Part shown: positions 44,077 through 53,189 of the stretch, in pieces
Layout: each line of letters begins with the position of its first letter
Numbering within the stretch: the stretch's first letter is position 1
Made by a program: the position numbers and the translations under genes
NCBI RefSeq assembly: GCF_002150765.1
Contig: NZ_MUYM01000032.1
Location: 1 to 64,000, forward strand
Reading direction: 5' to 3'
DNA length: 64,000 bases
DNA from: Lentzea kentuckyensis
Lineage (GTDB): Bacteria > Actinomycetota > Actinomycetes > Mycobacteriales > Pseudonocardiaceae
The notes under the pieces: model-generated
The model's database searches: none
What the model was told of the DNA's origin: nothing
Seen by the model: the letters and a program-made list of their open reading frames with translations, nothing else

Positions 44077-44140
44077 CCGAATCGGATATCAGGGCGATCA
44101 CGGATGGTCCATCGAAAAAATCTGGAGGCACACTGGAGAC

Positions 44141-44467
44141 ATGGGCCTCATCGCCGCACTGATCGCCATCGCCGGCCTGCTCGCCGCCTTGGCGCACGAC
44201 GCTTACCTGGGCTTGCTCGGCTCGGCCGCGAACAAGAAGGGCCTCGCCGGAGCACCCGTCTCGCAGTTCGTCCGCAGCCGCTGGAAGACCGCGATCCTGA
44301 CGACCGCGGGCGCCGTGATCGGTCTGCTGATCACCAACGGCGAGAGCGTGAGCGCCGACGTGATCGGCGCGCTGATCGCGGGCGGCAGCGGGCTGGCCGC
44401 CCTCAACGGTGTGCAGAACACGCGCAAGCAGCTGAACAGCGGTCAAGCACAACTTCCACCCCGGTAG
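44141..44467 (+). CDS. Small membrane protein, unknown
   Basis: 108 residues from the ATG at 44141, with CTGGAGAC as ribosome site. Two hydrophobic segments ([24 protein letters not shown] and [19 protein letters not shown]), then a weakly hydrophobic Gly/Ala helix. The C-terminal [15 protein letters not shown] is polar. No family recognised; holin-like topology is a superficial resemblance only. Confidence 0.65.
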   Translation: MGLIAALIAIAGLLAALAHDAYLGLLGSAANKKGLAGAPVSQFVRSRWKTAILTTAGAVIGLLITNGESVSADVIGALIAGGSGLAALNGVQNTRKQLNSGQAQLPPR

Positions 44468-44570
44468 AAATTTCACACAAACGAGTGTCACTCGTCCTGA
44501 AACCCCCCTTTTGGTTGGTTCGGTCCCTCCGAACGGCCCTACCCTGACTGCGTCGCAGAGGGGTGTCGGG

Positions 44571-45410
44571 ATGGACGAACTGCCGGGCAAACATCGCCTC
44601 GACGACGGAGTCGCGCCGGAGGAGTCGCGCCCCGTCGTCGGTGGCGACCGCATCCCGCTGCCCCGCCGCCGCCAGATCGACCCGCTGCAGGACACCGACG
44701 GGCTGCGGAAGTTCAACATCGGCCTGGTGCCGGCCTCGGTCACGCCGCCGCGCACCTGGAAGCGCGCGGCCTGGTTCGCCGTCATCTCGTCGGTGCTCGT
44801 GCTGGTCGGGCTGAGCGTCGCCGCGGCCAAACTGGTCGGCGGAGGCGGCGGGGTCGAGAAGATCGGGCTGCCCGGTTACCCGTCGGACGTGCCGATCATC
44901 TCCGCGCTGCCCACCGGCACGAGCCCCTCGGCCACCGGCACCAGGCCGTCGGCCGCGAACACCGGCAGAGGCGCCCAGGTGCCCGGCACCGGCCCCAGCG
45001 CCGCCCCCGGCCAGAGCCAGGGTTCCGCCACGAACGCCAAGCCGTCCGGGACCGCGCCGCCCGTGATCACGACGGTGCCGGTCACGCAGGCACCCATCGT
45101 CGACGGCACCAAGATCGCCCAGCGCACCGAGAGCTTCTACCGCGAGATGACGAAGAACGCGGACACCGCGCTCGCCATGACCACGGACACCGTGCGCTCG
45201 AACGCCGGCGCCCTGCTGGAGGGCCGGGTCGCCGACATCTCGCTGATCGAGGTGAAGGAGATCGTGGTCGACCCGAGCAAGGGCCTCACCGTCAGCCTGC
45301 TGCAGGTGACGAAGAAGGACGGCTCGGTCAGCACGGAGAAGCGCGAACTCAGCTTCACGGTCGGCGACCTGCCGTTGATCAACGGTGAACGGTTGAAGCT
45401 CGGCGGCTGA
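44571..45410 (+). CDS. Membrane-anchored protein with extracellular helical/NTF2-like domain
   Basis: 279 residues from the ATG at 44571 after GAGGGG. A 65-residue charged cytosolic start, a membrane segment (AAWFAVISSVLVLVGLSVAAAKLV), a Gly/Ser/Pro/Thr-rich linker (about 100-170), then a ~100-residue outside domain (IAQRTESFYREMTKNADTALAMTTDTVRSNAGALLE...LINGERLKLGG). The outside part resembles the C-terminal domains of the next gene and of the kinases at 49-54 kb in general pattern (AxxFY/FL start). It may sense or bind cell-wall material. Unknown function. Confidence 0.7.
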   Translation: MDELPGKHRLDDGVAPEESRPVVGGDRIPLPRRRQIDPLQDTDGLRKFNIGLVPASVTPPRTWKRAAWFAVISSVLVLVGLSVAAAKLVGGGGGVEKIGLPGYPSDVPIISALPTGTSPSATGTRPSAANTGRGAQVPGTGPSAAPGQSQGSATNAKPSGTAPPVITTVPVTQAPIVDGTKIAQRTESFYREMTKNADTALAMTTDTVRSNAGALLEGRVADISLIEVKEIVVDPSKGLTVSLLQVTKKDGSVSTEKRELSFTVGDLPLINGERLKLGG

Positions 45411-45593
45411 AGTGACGGTCACGGCACTAAAGGTCACGGCCCGAGTTACCGACCGTAGTAAGTAGCACCTTCGAGCGAACCCTGAGCACCGCTGACCGCC
45501 ACGGACGGATGAAGTCCACCAAGAAACTGGCGTCGTCGCGCAATGCCACGGTACGTCTTCTGGTGACCACGGACAGTACGGAGGACGAGACCA

Positions 45594-46409
45594 GTGCAGC
45601 GTCCCGCGACGACCGGCCGGAGACACACCCGCGCCGGATCGATCAGCGTGGCTGAGCTGATCAAGCAGCAGCCGGTCCCGATGCGCATCCTGTCGAACGA
45701 GGAAGCCGCCACCGACGCTCTCGTCACATCCCTGCTCGGTCCGACCGAGAACATGACCGCGACGACGGCCGTGATCCCGGTCGTCCCCGGTCGCCGCCGC
45801 CGTACCCGGACGAACCGCGCCGCCAGGGCCGCCGGCCTGCTGACCGGCGCGATCGTGCTGGTCGCGTCCGTCGCGGGCGCCGCGACGCTCGCGGGCAAGC
45901 GCCCGGCGAACACCGGCATCCCGGTCACCGAACGTCCCGTCGCGCTGTCGGGCGCGAGCGCACTGCGCCCGGACGTCCTGGCCGCCCAGCTGCCGAACGA
46001 GCACACCCCGCCGCAGACCACCGCCGACGTCCCGCTGCCGCAGCCGTCCGCGCTACTGCTGGAGACGCCGGAACCGACCACACCGGAGGTCTCGGTCGGC
46101 CCTCAGCCGCAGGTGGACGTGGTGAAGCGGTTCTACGAGCTGCTCACGACCAAGCCGAACTCGGCGGCCAAGCTGCTGTCACCGGAGCTCGTCGGCGCGA
46201 GCCCCAAGGAGTTCGTCGAGGCCTGGGGAATGATCAAGTCGGTGAACGTCGACCAGACGTCGGTCCGGCCGGACGGATCGGTGCTCGCGGTGGTGTCGAT
46301 GCAGGAGCGCAACGGCAGCTGGTTGCGCATCGAACAGCTCTTCTGGCTCACCGACACGACCCAGCCGCGCATCGTCGGCACCGAGGTCCTTTCGGCGCAA
46401 CGGAGTTAG
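45594..46409 (+). CDS. Membrane-anchored protein with SVAELI motif
   Basis: 271 residues, GTG at 45594. The cytosolic part has SISVAELIKQQP near residue 17, then an Arg-rich stop-transfer (RRRRTRTNRAARAAG) before the membrane segment (LLTGAIVLVASVAGAATLA). Outside: a Pro-rich linker and a ~90-residue domain (DVVKRFYELLTTKPNSAAKLLSPEL...NGSWLRIEQLFWLTD) with the look of an NTF2-like fold. The next protein carries the same SVAELI motif. Function unknown. The 183-base gap upstream repeats GGTCACGGC twice but shows no clear promoter. Confidence 0.7.
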   Translation: MQRPATTGRRHTRAGSISVAELIKQQPVPMRILSNEEAATDALVTSLLGPTENMTATTAVIPVVPGRRRRTRTNRAARAAGLLTGAIVLVASVAGAATLAGKRPANTGIPVTERPVALSGASALRPDVLAAQLPNEHTPPQTTADVPLPQPSALLLETPEPTTPEVSVGPQPQVDVVKRFYELLTTKPNSAAKLLSPELVGASPKEFVEAWGMIKSVNVDQTSVRPDGSVLAVVSMQERNGSWLRIEQLFWLTDTTQPRIVGTEVLSAQRS

Positions 46410-46575
46410 GCCGCGCCCAACCGGGATCGCCGTTCGCAGTCGAACGGTGACCGCTCGTCGCGAAAACCTAGTTCCGATCGTGAAAATTCCCCCGAAGGGG
46501 TTACATCTCGGGTCACGATTCGGTATCCATGTTCCCGCCAGTGCGCACAAGCGAACTTGGAAGGGTGAACGAGCG

Positions 46576-47460
46576 GTGTCGATTGAGGACCATCGTCGGC
46601 GGTTGACCGGATCGGCTGAGTCCACCGGACAGCTGTCGGTCGCCGAGCTGATCGCCCGCCGTGAGGCGGAAACCGTGGAGATCCCGGTGATCACCGACGA
46701 CATCACCCCCGAAGCGTTCGAGCCGACGATCAAGTTCAAGTCGGTCACGGCACCGGGCAGCAAGCCGAAGAAGCAGCCCATGAAGGAGCTGCACATCACC
46801 GAGCTGCTGCGCCGTGAGGGCCGCGCCGACGACACGCAGAGCGGCGGGTTCACCGTCGGCAAGCTGGCCGTCGCCGCCAGCGGCGGCGTGATCCTCTGCG
46901 GTTCCGTGGCGTTCGCCGCCTCCTCGTGGCTGTCCTCGCCGAACGAGCGCCCCCTCGCCGAGGTGCGGTTCGACGAGCGGGCGCAGGCCCGTGGCGCGAG
47001 CGCCGGCACCGAGGGCGTCGTGAAGCTGCCGTCGAACAAGACCCAGCAGGCCGACGCGGCGGACACCAAGCAGGACCCCACCACGGAGCAGGCCGCGCCG
47101 CCGCGCGTCGCCCCGTACACCCAGCAGCAACAGCGTCCGGCGACGCAGCAGCCGCAGACCCAGCAGCCGACGCAGCAGCCCACCTCCGAGACGCAGCAGC
47201 CGACCACGCCGTCGACGTCCCCGGGGACCACCACGCCGAGCACGCCGCCGTCGAGCGAGACGCCTCCGCCGCCGAGCTCGTCCGCCGCGGTCACCCCGCC
47301 GAGCAGCAACACCCCGCCGGCCTCGAACCCCGCCTCGACCCCGCTCCCCACGCCGTCCAACCCGGTCGACGTGAGCGTGGACCTCGGCCTTCTCGACCCC
47401 GTGCTGAACACCGTGGGCGACGTCGTCGGCGGCTTCGACTTCTTCGCCCCCGTGAAATGA
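46576..47460 (+). CDS. Membrane-anchored protein with two VAELI-type motifs and Pro/Thr tail
   Basis: 294 residues from the GTG at 46576 with GGAAGGG upstream; the open frame extends to 46447 but that part is not protein-like. The cytosolic half has LSVAELIARREAET and a second, related LHITELLRREGRAD. The membrane segment is VAASGGVILCGSVAFAASSWL. The outside is a disordered Gln/Thr/Pro/Ser stretch of about 140 residues ending in VSVDLGLLDPVLNTVGDVVGG, a possible amphipathic anchor. Function unknown; the shared motif suggests a common cytosolic partner with the preceding protein. Confidence 0.65.
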   Translation: MSIEDHRRRLTGSAESTGQLSVAELIARREAETVEIPVITDDITPEAFEPTIKFKSVTAPGSKPKKQPMKELHITELLRREGRADDTQSGGFTVGKLAVAASGGVILCGSVAFAASSWLSSPNERPLAEVRFDERAQARGASAGTEGVVKLPSNKTQQADAADTKQDPTTEQAAPPRVAPYTQQQQRPATQQPQTQQPTQQPTSETQQPTTPSTSPGTTTPSTPPSSETPPPPSSSAAVTPPSSNTPPASNPASTPLPTPSNPVDVSVDLGLLDPVLNTVGDVVGGFDFFAPVK

Positions 47461-47620
47461 TGCTGTGAACTGACGTACGACAGGTAGCTCAACGGCAGGC
47501 CTCGGCAGGTACCCTGTGCGGGCATTCGGGACGGACCGCTGACTACCGCACGAGGAGCACGAGCGTGGGACCTGCTGCCGCAGCCACAGTTCGGCTGTCG
47601 CGCGCGGTCGAGGTGGTGTT

Positions 47621-48958
47621 GTGACGACGTCCGACACCTCGGACGGCCGTCTGATCGCCGACCGCTACCGCTTCCTCGACCGCATCGGCTCCGGCGCGAT
47701 GGGCATCGTCTGGCGTGCCCACGACGAACGCCTCGGCCGCGAGGTCGCGATCAAGCAGTTGCTGCTGGCACCCGGTCTCGACGAAGCCGAGCAGGACGAG
47801 GCCATCCAACGCGCCATGCGCGAGGGCCGCATCGCCGCCAAGCTGCACCACCCGAACGCCATCGCCGTGTACGACGTCGTCGAGGAAGACGGCGTGCCGT
47901 GCCTGGTCATGGAGTACCTGCCGTCCTACAGCCTCGCGGACGCGCTGGCCGAGGGCGGGCCGATGGACCCGATCGAGGTCGCCAGCATCGGCACCCAGTG
48001 CGCGGCGGCGCTGGCCGCGGCCCACGCGGCGGGGATCGTGCACCGCGATGTGAAGCCCGGCAACGTGCTGATCGCCGAGAACGGCGTCGTCAAGATCACC
48101 GACTTCGGCATCTCGCGCGCCTCCGACGACATCACGGTCACCAAGACCGGCCTGATCGCCGGCACGCCCGCGTACCTCGCGCCGGAGATCGCGCGGGGCC
48201 AGGACCCGACGCCGGCCTCCGACGTCTACTCGCTCGGTTCGACGCTGTTCGCCGCGATGGAGGGCGAACCGCCCTATGGAGTGAGCGAGAACACTCTCGG
48301 TGTTCTGCACGCCGTCGCGGCCGGGCGGATCAATCCGCCGACCGTCGACCACCCGCTCGCCGACACGCTGCTGTACCTGTTGAACTTCGAGGCCGACGAC
48401 CGGCCTACGATGGCCCAGGCGCGCGACATCCTCAACGCCGTGGCGCACGGCCGTTCGCCGTCGTTCAGCGGCCTGCCGGTACCAGTACCTGCCGGGCCCG
48501 ACCAGACGACCATCGTGGCGCCCGACCGGACCCGCGTGGTCCGTCCGGTGGCCCGTCCCACCGCACCGCCTCGCACGGCGCCGCCGATGGCGCCCGCGGG
48601 CAGGCAGCAGGACAACCGGCCGTTGGTGGTCGCCGCGGTGGTGCTGGCGTTGCTGCTGGTCATCGGTGGCCTGATGGTGGCGCTGGGCGTGTTCAACAAG
48701 GAGAAGGAGAACCCGGTGGTGCCACCGGTCAGTTCTTCTTCGGTGGTCACACCGACTTCGTCGACACCAGAGGTGAGGACGACCACGCCCGAGGCAACGA
48801 CAACACGCCAAACGACGTCTACGACTACGACGACTACAACTACGACCACCACTACGACGACGACTACGACAACGACGACTACAACGAAGCCGCCGACCTC
48901 AACGACGACTTCGACCACCACCACGACACCACCGGTGGTTCAACCTCCGGGTGCCTGA
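47621..48958 (+). CDS. Membrane Ser/Thr protein kinase with poly-threonine stalk
   Basis: 445 residues. Kinase domain with Gly loop IGSGAMGIVWRA, Lys in EVAIKQLL, catalytic HRDVKPGNVL, ITDFGIS, and GTPAYLAPEIARG; then an Arg-rich linker and one membrane segment (PLVVAAVVLALLLVIGGLMVAL). The outside part is only ~85 residues: Val/Thr/Ser, then a run of more than 20 Thr encoded by ACG/ACT/ACC codons, and Pro at the end. No sensor domain is visible. Poly-Thr/Pro stalks are targets of protein O-mannosylation in actinobacteria. GTG start with GAGGTGG. Confidence 0.88.
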   Translation: MTTSDTSDGRLIADRYRFLDRIGSGAMGIVWRAHDERLGREVAIKQLLLAPGLDEAEQDEAIQRAMREGRIAAKLHHPNAIAVYDVVEEDGVPCLVMEYLPSYSLADALAEGGPMDPIEVASIGTQCAAALAAAHAAGIVHRDVKPGNVLIAENGVVKITDFGISRASDDITVTKTGLIAGTPAYLAPEIARGQDPTPASDVYSLGSTLFAAMEGEPPYGVSENTLGVLHAVAAGRINPPTVDHPLADTLLYLLNFEADDRPTMAQARDILNAVAHGRSPSFSGLPVPVPAGPDQTTIVAPDRTRVVRPVARPTAPPRTAPPMAPAGRQQDNRPLVVAAVVLALLLVIGGLMVALGVFNKEKENPVVPPVSSSSVVTPTSSTPEVRTTTPEATTTRQTTSTTTTTTTTTTTTTTTTTTTTTTKPPTSTTTSTTTTTPPVVQPPGA

Positions 48959-49076
48959 GCGCGTTCTGTCGTAGATATCTCGTAAGGTGGGTACCCGCAC
49001 CGTTGGAGTGATCTGAACCCGATGGTGTGATCAGCCGTTGAACAGAGAGCAAGTGACCGCACAGCGGGGAGCAACT

Positions 49077-50705
49077 GTGACCGACGATGGCCGATTGGTC
49101 GCTGGTCGCTACCGATTGAGCCAGCGGATCGGCAGCGGCGCCATGGGCGTCGTCTGGACGGCACACGACGAACGTCTGCACCGCACAGTCGCGGTCAAGC
49201 AACTGCTCTTGCAGCCAGGACTCGCCGAAGCCGACACGGACGAGGCCAAGAGACGTGCCATGCGCGAGGGCCGCATCGCCGCGCGCCTGCAGCACCCGCA
49301 CGCCGTTGCCGTCTACGACGTTGCCGAGGACGACAGCCAGCCGTGGCTGATCATGGAGTACCTGCCGTCCAAGAGCCTTTCGGCCGTCCTGTCCGAACGC
49401 GGCACGCTCCCGCCGCGCGACGTGGCGTCCATCGGCATGCAGGTCGCCTCCGCACTGGCCGCCGCGCACAACGCCGGCATCGTGCACCGCGACATCAAGC
49501 CCGGCAACGTGCTGCTCGGCGACGACGGCACCGTCAAGATCACGGACTTCGGCATCTCCCGCGCGACCGGTGACGTCACGGTCACCGCGACGGGCATGCT
49601 CGCCGGCACCCCCGCCTACCTCGCGCCCGAGGTCGCCAAGGGCTACGACCCCGGCTCGCCGTCCGACGTGTTCTCCCTGGGCTCCACGCTGTACGCCGCG
49701 ATCGAGGGCGAGCCCCCGTTCGGTCTGAGCGAGAACACCATCGCGCTGCTGCACAAGGTCGCGTCCGGCAAGGTCAACCCGCCGCGCAACGCCGGCCCGC
49801 TGACCGCGCTGCTGATGCGCCTGCTGCGCGCGGAGCCGGAAGACCGCCCGACCATGGCCGAGGCCCGCGACGCGCTCGCCGCCGTCGCGAACGGCCAGGC
49901 CGCTCCCGCCTTCACCCCCGCCGTGGTCGCCCCGACGCACCCGCCGTCGTGGCGCGGCGCCCCGGTGCAGCACCAGCCGCAGCAGCAGGCAGCCACGCGC
50001 GCCCTGACGCCGACGCCTCCCCCGCCGAACGCCACGCGGGTGGATCTGCACACGCCCCCGCGCGCCGTGCCGACCCAGCAGCACCAGCCGCCGCCGTCGA
50101 ACCACCGCCCGGCCGCCGCGCCGCAGTACTCGCAGCGCCCGAGGGCGGCGTCGTCGCTGTCCTCGTCGGTGAAGAGCAAGAAGTCGACCATCTACACCGC
50201 GCTCGCCATCGTGGCGGCGGCGGTGGTCGGCATCATGTTCGCGAGCATGCTCTCGGAGAAGGACAACGACTCGAACAGCAACGCGGGTCCGAGCACGTCG
50301 ACCCAGCAGACCCAGGGCGGCAACCAGACGAAGCCGTCGACGCCGTCCAAGTCGTCCGGCAAGGCGGGTCAGTGGACGACCCAGCCCGGACCGGCCGACA
50401 TGGAAAGCTTCCTGAAGGACTACTTCGCCACGGCTCCCACCGCGCCGAACGAGGCGTGGAAGATGGGCAACGCGAACTTCCAGGGCAGCTATGCCGGCGG
50501 CCAGAGCGGATTCGTCTCCTTCTGGTCGGACGTGAAGGAAGCCAAGGTCGTCGAGGCCCACGAAGTCGAAGGCTTCTACTGGGAAGTCACCGTGGAATAC
50601 ACGAAGAAGACCGGCGGCAAGACCACGGAAAAGCGCGGGATCTCATTCGAGTGGGCCAGCCCGAACCTCCTCATCCACAGCGACAAGTCGCTCGGCGGGG
50701 CCTAG
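49077..50705 (+). CDS. Membrane Ser/Thr protein kinase with extracellular domain
   Basis: 542 residues from the GTG at 49077, which has GGGGAG six bases upstream. Kinase motifs: IGSGAMGVVWTA, VAVKQLL, HRDIKPGNVL, ITDFGIS, GTPAYLAPEV. A 110-residue Pro/Gln/Arg-rich juxtamembrane part, a membrane segment (IYTALAIVAAAVVGIMFASML), a Ser/Thr/Gln linker, then an outside domain (MESFLKDYFATAPTAPNEAWKMGNANFQ...FEWASPNLLIHS). Kinase domain closely similar to the previous gene and to that at 53.5 kb, so these arose by duplication; the outside domains differ. 118-base gap upstream. Confidence 0.9.
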   Translation: MTDDGRLVAGRYRLSQRIGSGAMGVVWTAHDERLHRTVAVKQLLLQPGLAEADTDEAKRRAMREGRIAARLQHPHAVAVYDVAEDDSQPWLIMEYLPSKSLSAVLSERGTLPPRDVASIGMQVASALAAAHNAGIVHRDIKPGNVLLGDDGTVKITDFGISRATGDVTVTATGMLAGTPAYLAPEVAKGYDPGSPSDVFSLGSTLYAAIEGEPPFGLSENTIALLHKVASGKVNPPRNAGPLTALLMRLLRAEPEDRPTMAEARDALAAVANGQAAPAFTPAVVAPTHPPSWRGAPVQHQPQQQAATRALTPTPPPPNATRVDLHTPPRAVPTQQHQPPPSNHRPAAAPQYSQRPRAASSLSSSVKSKKSTIYTALAIVAAAVVGIMFASMLSEKDNDSNSNAGPSTSTQQTQGGNQTKPSTPSKSSGKAGQWTTQPGPADMESFLKDYFATAPTAPNEAWKMGNANFQGSYAGGQSGFVSFWSDVKEAKVVEAHEVEGFYWEVTVEYTKKTGGKTTEKRGISFEWASPNLLIHSDKSLGGA

Positions 50706-50724
50706 CGCACACGGGCGGCGCAGG

Positions 50725-51627
50725 TCAGCTGGCCCGCGCAGCCTTCTCCAGGGCTTCCGCCAACGCCACCACGGCGGGATTCCACGCGGCATCCTCTCGA
50801 TACACGACGTGAATGTGCCGAACGGGCTCAGGATTGCGCACCTTGCGCAGAACAACGCCCGGATGCGCATATCCAAGGCCGAGCCTGGGCATGATGGTGA
50901 CGCCCAGTCCGGCGGCCACGAATCCCTGCGCGGTCGCGTAGTCGTCGCTTTCCACGGCGACCTTCGGCGCGAATCCGGCACCGGCGCACGCATTTCGCAC
51001 GAGGTTCGCGCACGGGCCGCTGGAGCCGCAGTCCGCGTCGATCCACGGCTCGTCGGCCAGTTCGCCGAGGTCGAGCACGCGCTTGCGGGACAACGCGTGG
51101 CCGCGCGGCAGGACGGCGAAGAACGGGTCGGCCAGCAGGTGCCGCGCGATCATGCCCTCGGGGGCGGGCTCGTCGGGTTCCAGCACGGTGATGGCGACGT
51201 CGGCCCGGCCCGCGGCGAGTTCCTCGAACGGGTCGGTGGGCTCGGTCAGCTTGAGGTCGAGCTCGACGCCGGACCGTTCGGCGCGGAACTGGGCGACGGC
51301 CGGCGGTACGAGAGCGGCGCCGGCCGTGGCGAAGTAGCGGACGCGCAGGGTGCCGGCGCAGCCGTTGCGCAACGCGGTGAGGGCGCTTTCGGCTTCGGCC
51401 AGTTGCTCGGAGAGGCGGGCGGCGTGTTCAGTGAGAAGGCGGCCGGCCGCGGTGGGACGGATGCCCCTGCCGACGCGCTCCAGCAGCGGCAGGCCCGCCT
51501 GTTTCTCCAGGCCGGCGACCTGCTGCGAGATCGCGGACGGGGTGTAGCCGAGGTTCGTCGCGGCCGCGGTGATGGAACCCGTGGTCACGACCGCCCTGAG
51601 CACCTGCATGCGCCGCACGTCCAGCAT
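50725..51627 (-). CDS. LysR-family transcriptional regulator
   Basis: 300 residues. N-terminal winged helix MQVLRAVVTTGSITAAATNLGYTPSAISQQVAGLEKQAGLPLLER and the usual linker helix, then a type-2 periplasmic-binding-like effector domain (RYFATAGAALVPPAVAQF, VAAGLGVTIMPRLGLG). Divergent from an EamA transporter gene, which it most likely controls through the palindromes at 51655-51676. Ligand unknown. Ends 20 bases from the kinase stop, convergent. Confidence 0.93.
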   Translation of the reverse strand: MLDVRRMQVLRAVVTTGSITAAATNLGYTPSAISQQVAGLEKQAGLPLLERVGRGIRPTAAGRLLTEHAARLSEQLAEAESALTALRNGCAGTLRVRYFATAGAALVPPAVAQFRAERSGVELDLKLTEPTDPFEELAAGRADVAITVLEPDEPAPEGMIARHLLADPFFAVLPRGHALSRKRVLDLGELADEPWIDADCGSSGPCANLVRNACAGAGFAPKVAVESDDYATAQGFVAAGLGVTIMPRLGLGYAHPGVVLRKVRNPEPVRHIHVVYREDAAWNPAVVALAEALEKAARAS

Positions 51628-51654
51628 GCCTCGACCTTACAGCGCTGCTTAACG

Positions 51655-51676
51655 GTTGTGCACAACAATTAAATTG
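51655..51676. promoter_or_regulatory. Palindromes in the lysR-type/eamA divergent promoter
   Basis: GTTGTGCACAAC (51655-51666) is a perfect 12-bp palindrome and directly abuts CAATTAAATTG (51666-51676), an 11-bp palindrome with a central A. Both lie within the 81-base gap of the divergent genes. AT content is far above the surroundings. LysR proteins bind such dyads. Confidence 0.6.
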
Positions 51677-51708
51677 TTTTTACGAGTTCCGCGCCGCATG
51701 GTTGACGT

Positions 51709-52635
51709 GTGAACCAACGCGGAACGTTGATCAGGATGGGCGTGCTCGCCCTGCTGTGGGGATCCAGCTTCCTGTGGATGAAGCTCGCGCTCGGCAGCCT
51801 CGCTCCCCTGCAGATCTCGCTCGTGCGGACGTTCTTCGGGGCGGTCGTGCTGTTCGTCGTGCTCGCCACGGCGAAGATGACGCTGCCCCGCGACCGCAAG
51901 ATCTGGGGCCACATGCTGTTCGTCGCGACGTTCGGCAGCGCCATCCCGTTCACGCTCTTCGCGTTCGGCGGCCAGACCGTCGACTCCGGCGTCTCCGGGG
52001 TGCTCAACTCCACGACGCCGCTGTTCGCGCTGACCATCGGCCTGGTGCTGGGCACCGAGAAGTTCAGCAACGTCGTTCGCATGCTCGGCCTCGGGCTCGG
52101 GTTCGCGGGCGTGCTGCTGATCTTCGCGCCGTGGCAGCAGGCCAACAGCATCGCCAGCTGGGGCGCGGCGCTGTGCCTCATCGGCGCCGCGAGCTACGCC
52201 ATCGGCTACACCTACGCCGGCCGCTACCTGGTCAACACCGGCGCGACCTCGACGCAGCTCGCCGCCATGCAGCTGACCACCGCCATGGGCCTGCTGATCC
52301 TCGCCGTGCCGTTCGGTGGCCTGCAGCCGGTGCACCTGCACTGGGTCGGCATCGTCGCCGTGATGATCCTGGGCGTCTTCGGCACCGGCGTCGCGTTCAT
52401 CCTCAACTACCGCGTCATCGCGGACGAGGGCGCCACCACGGCGACTACGGTCGGTTACCTTCTGCCCGTCGTCTCCGTACTCCTTGGAGCGATCTTCCTC
52501 GGAGAGCAACTCAACGCAAGGGTCGTCGCGGGCATGCTCGTGGTGCTCCTGGGCGTTGCCCTGACGCGGAGGCAGCCGGTCGCGGCTGGTCAGAACGTCT
52601 CACCAAACGAGACACGCGACCTGGTCAAACGCTGA
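51709..52635 (+). CDS. EamA-family (DMT superfamily) transporter
   Basis: 308 residues with ten membrane segments in two EamA repeats. First repeat: LLWGSSFLWMKLALGSLAPLQISLVRTFFGAVVL; second: IASWGAALCLIGAASYAIGYTYAGRYL and TATTVGYLLPVVSVLLGAIFLGEQL. Members export amino acids, nucleotides or drugs; the cargo is unknown. GTG at 51709. Control by the divergent LysR protein is likely. Confidence 0.92.
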   Translation: MNQRGTLIRMGVLALLWGSSFLWMKLALGSLAPLQISLVRTFFGAVVLFVVLATAKMTLPRDRKIWGHMLFVATFGSAIPFTLFAFGGQTVDSGVSGVLNSTTPLFALTIGLVLGTEKFSNVVRMLGLGLGFAGVLLIFAPWQQANSIASWGAALCLIGAASYAIGYTYAGRYLVNTGATSTQLAAMQLTTAMGLLILAVPFGGLQPVHLHWVGIVAVMILGVFGTGVAFILNYRVIADEGATTATTVGYLLPVVSVLLGAIFLGEQLNARVVAGMLVVLLGVALTRRQPVAAGQNVSPNETRDLVKR

Positions 52636-52735
52636 AGGGTGAGACGCTCGTCTCCCCCAGAAGGATGGTTCCGAGACGAATCGCGTCCTTATCGGGCTGC
52701 TTGGCCGTCTCCTGTTTGTGAGCGGACATGGAGAC
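52596..52735. repeat. Cluster of GAGAC/GTCTC repeats before the SsgA-like gene
   Basis: Seven copies of GAGAC or its complement within 140 bases: CGTCTC 52596-52601, GAGAC 52609-52613, GAGACG 52641-52646, CGTCTC 52649-52654, GAGACG 52673-52678, CGTCTCC 52706-52712, GGAGAC 52730-52735. They form inverted pairs with loops of 7, 2 and 17 bases. The first two lie in the end of the transporter gene. They may be a regulator's binding array for the next gene; the pair at 52641-52654 is too short to be a terminator. Confidence 0.55.
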
Positions 52736-52756
52736 CAGCCTGGGAAGGACATCGAC

Positions 52757-53176
52757 ATGAACAACGAGAACCTGAAGGTCACCACCCGGACTACTTTTCA
52801 ACTGCTGGCCCCCGGCGCGGCTCCCGCGCCGGTCGAGGCCGAGCTGGTCTACGACCCGGAAGACCCGTACGCGGTCGCCATCGTGTTCCACACGGGCAGC
52901 GGCCGCGTCGAGTGGATGTTCGCCCGCGACCTGCTGGCCGACGGTCTGCTGACCCCGTCCGGTGAGGGCGACATCCTGGTGCGCCCCGCGTCCGACGACC
53001 CGGAGCGCGTCCTGGTCGAGCTGAACGCGCCGACCGGGTTCGCCATCCTCAGCGCGGTCGCCGAGGACGTGGCGGCGTTCCTGGACGCCTCCTACGACGT
53101 CGTGCAGCCGGGCGAGGAGGACCTGTGGATCGACTTCGACCGGGAGCTGCAGAAGCTGGTCTCGACGATCGACTAG
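52757..53176 (+). CDS. SsgA/SsgB-family sporulation and cell-division regulator
   Basis: 139 residues from the ATG at 52757 (AAGGAC upstream), the usual SsgB length. Family signatures: LVYDPEDPYAVAIVFHTGSGRVEWMFARDLLADGL, GEGDILVRP, and FDRELQKLV at the end. SsgB-type proteins position FtsZ at sporulation septa in actinomycetes. Presence suggests a mycelial, septating organism. The sequence looks closer to SsgB than to SsgA, but the paralogue is not certain. Confidence 0.92.
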   Translation: MNNENLKVTTRTTFQLLAPGAAPAPVEAELVYDPEDPYAVAIVFHTGSGRVEWMFARDLLADGLLTPSGEGDILVRPASDDPERVLVELNAPTGFAILSAVAEDVAAFLDASYDVVQPGEEDLWIDFDRELQKLVSTID

Positions 53177-53189
53177 TTCTCGTGTCCCA

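Noticed and set aside
47480..47530. tRNA-like GGTAGCTCAACGGCAG segment
   Set aside because: No cloverleaf can be completed around it.
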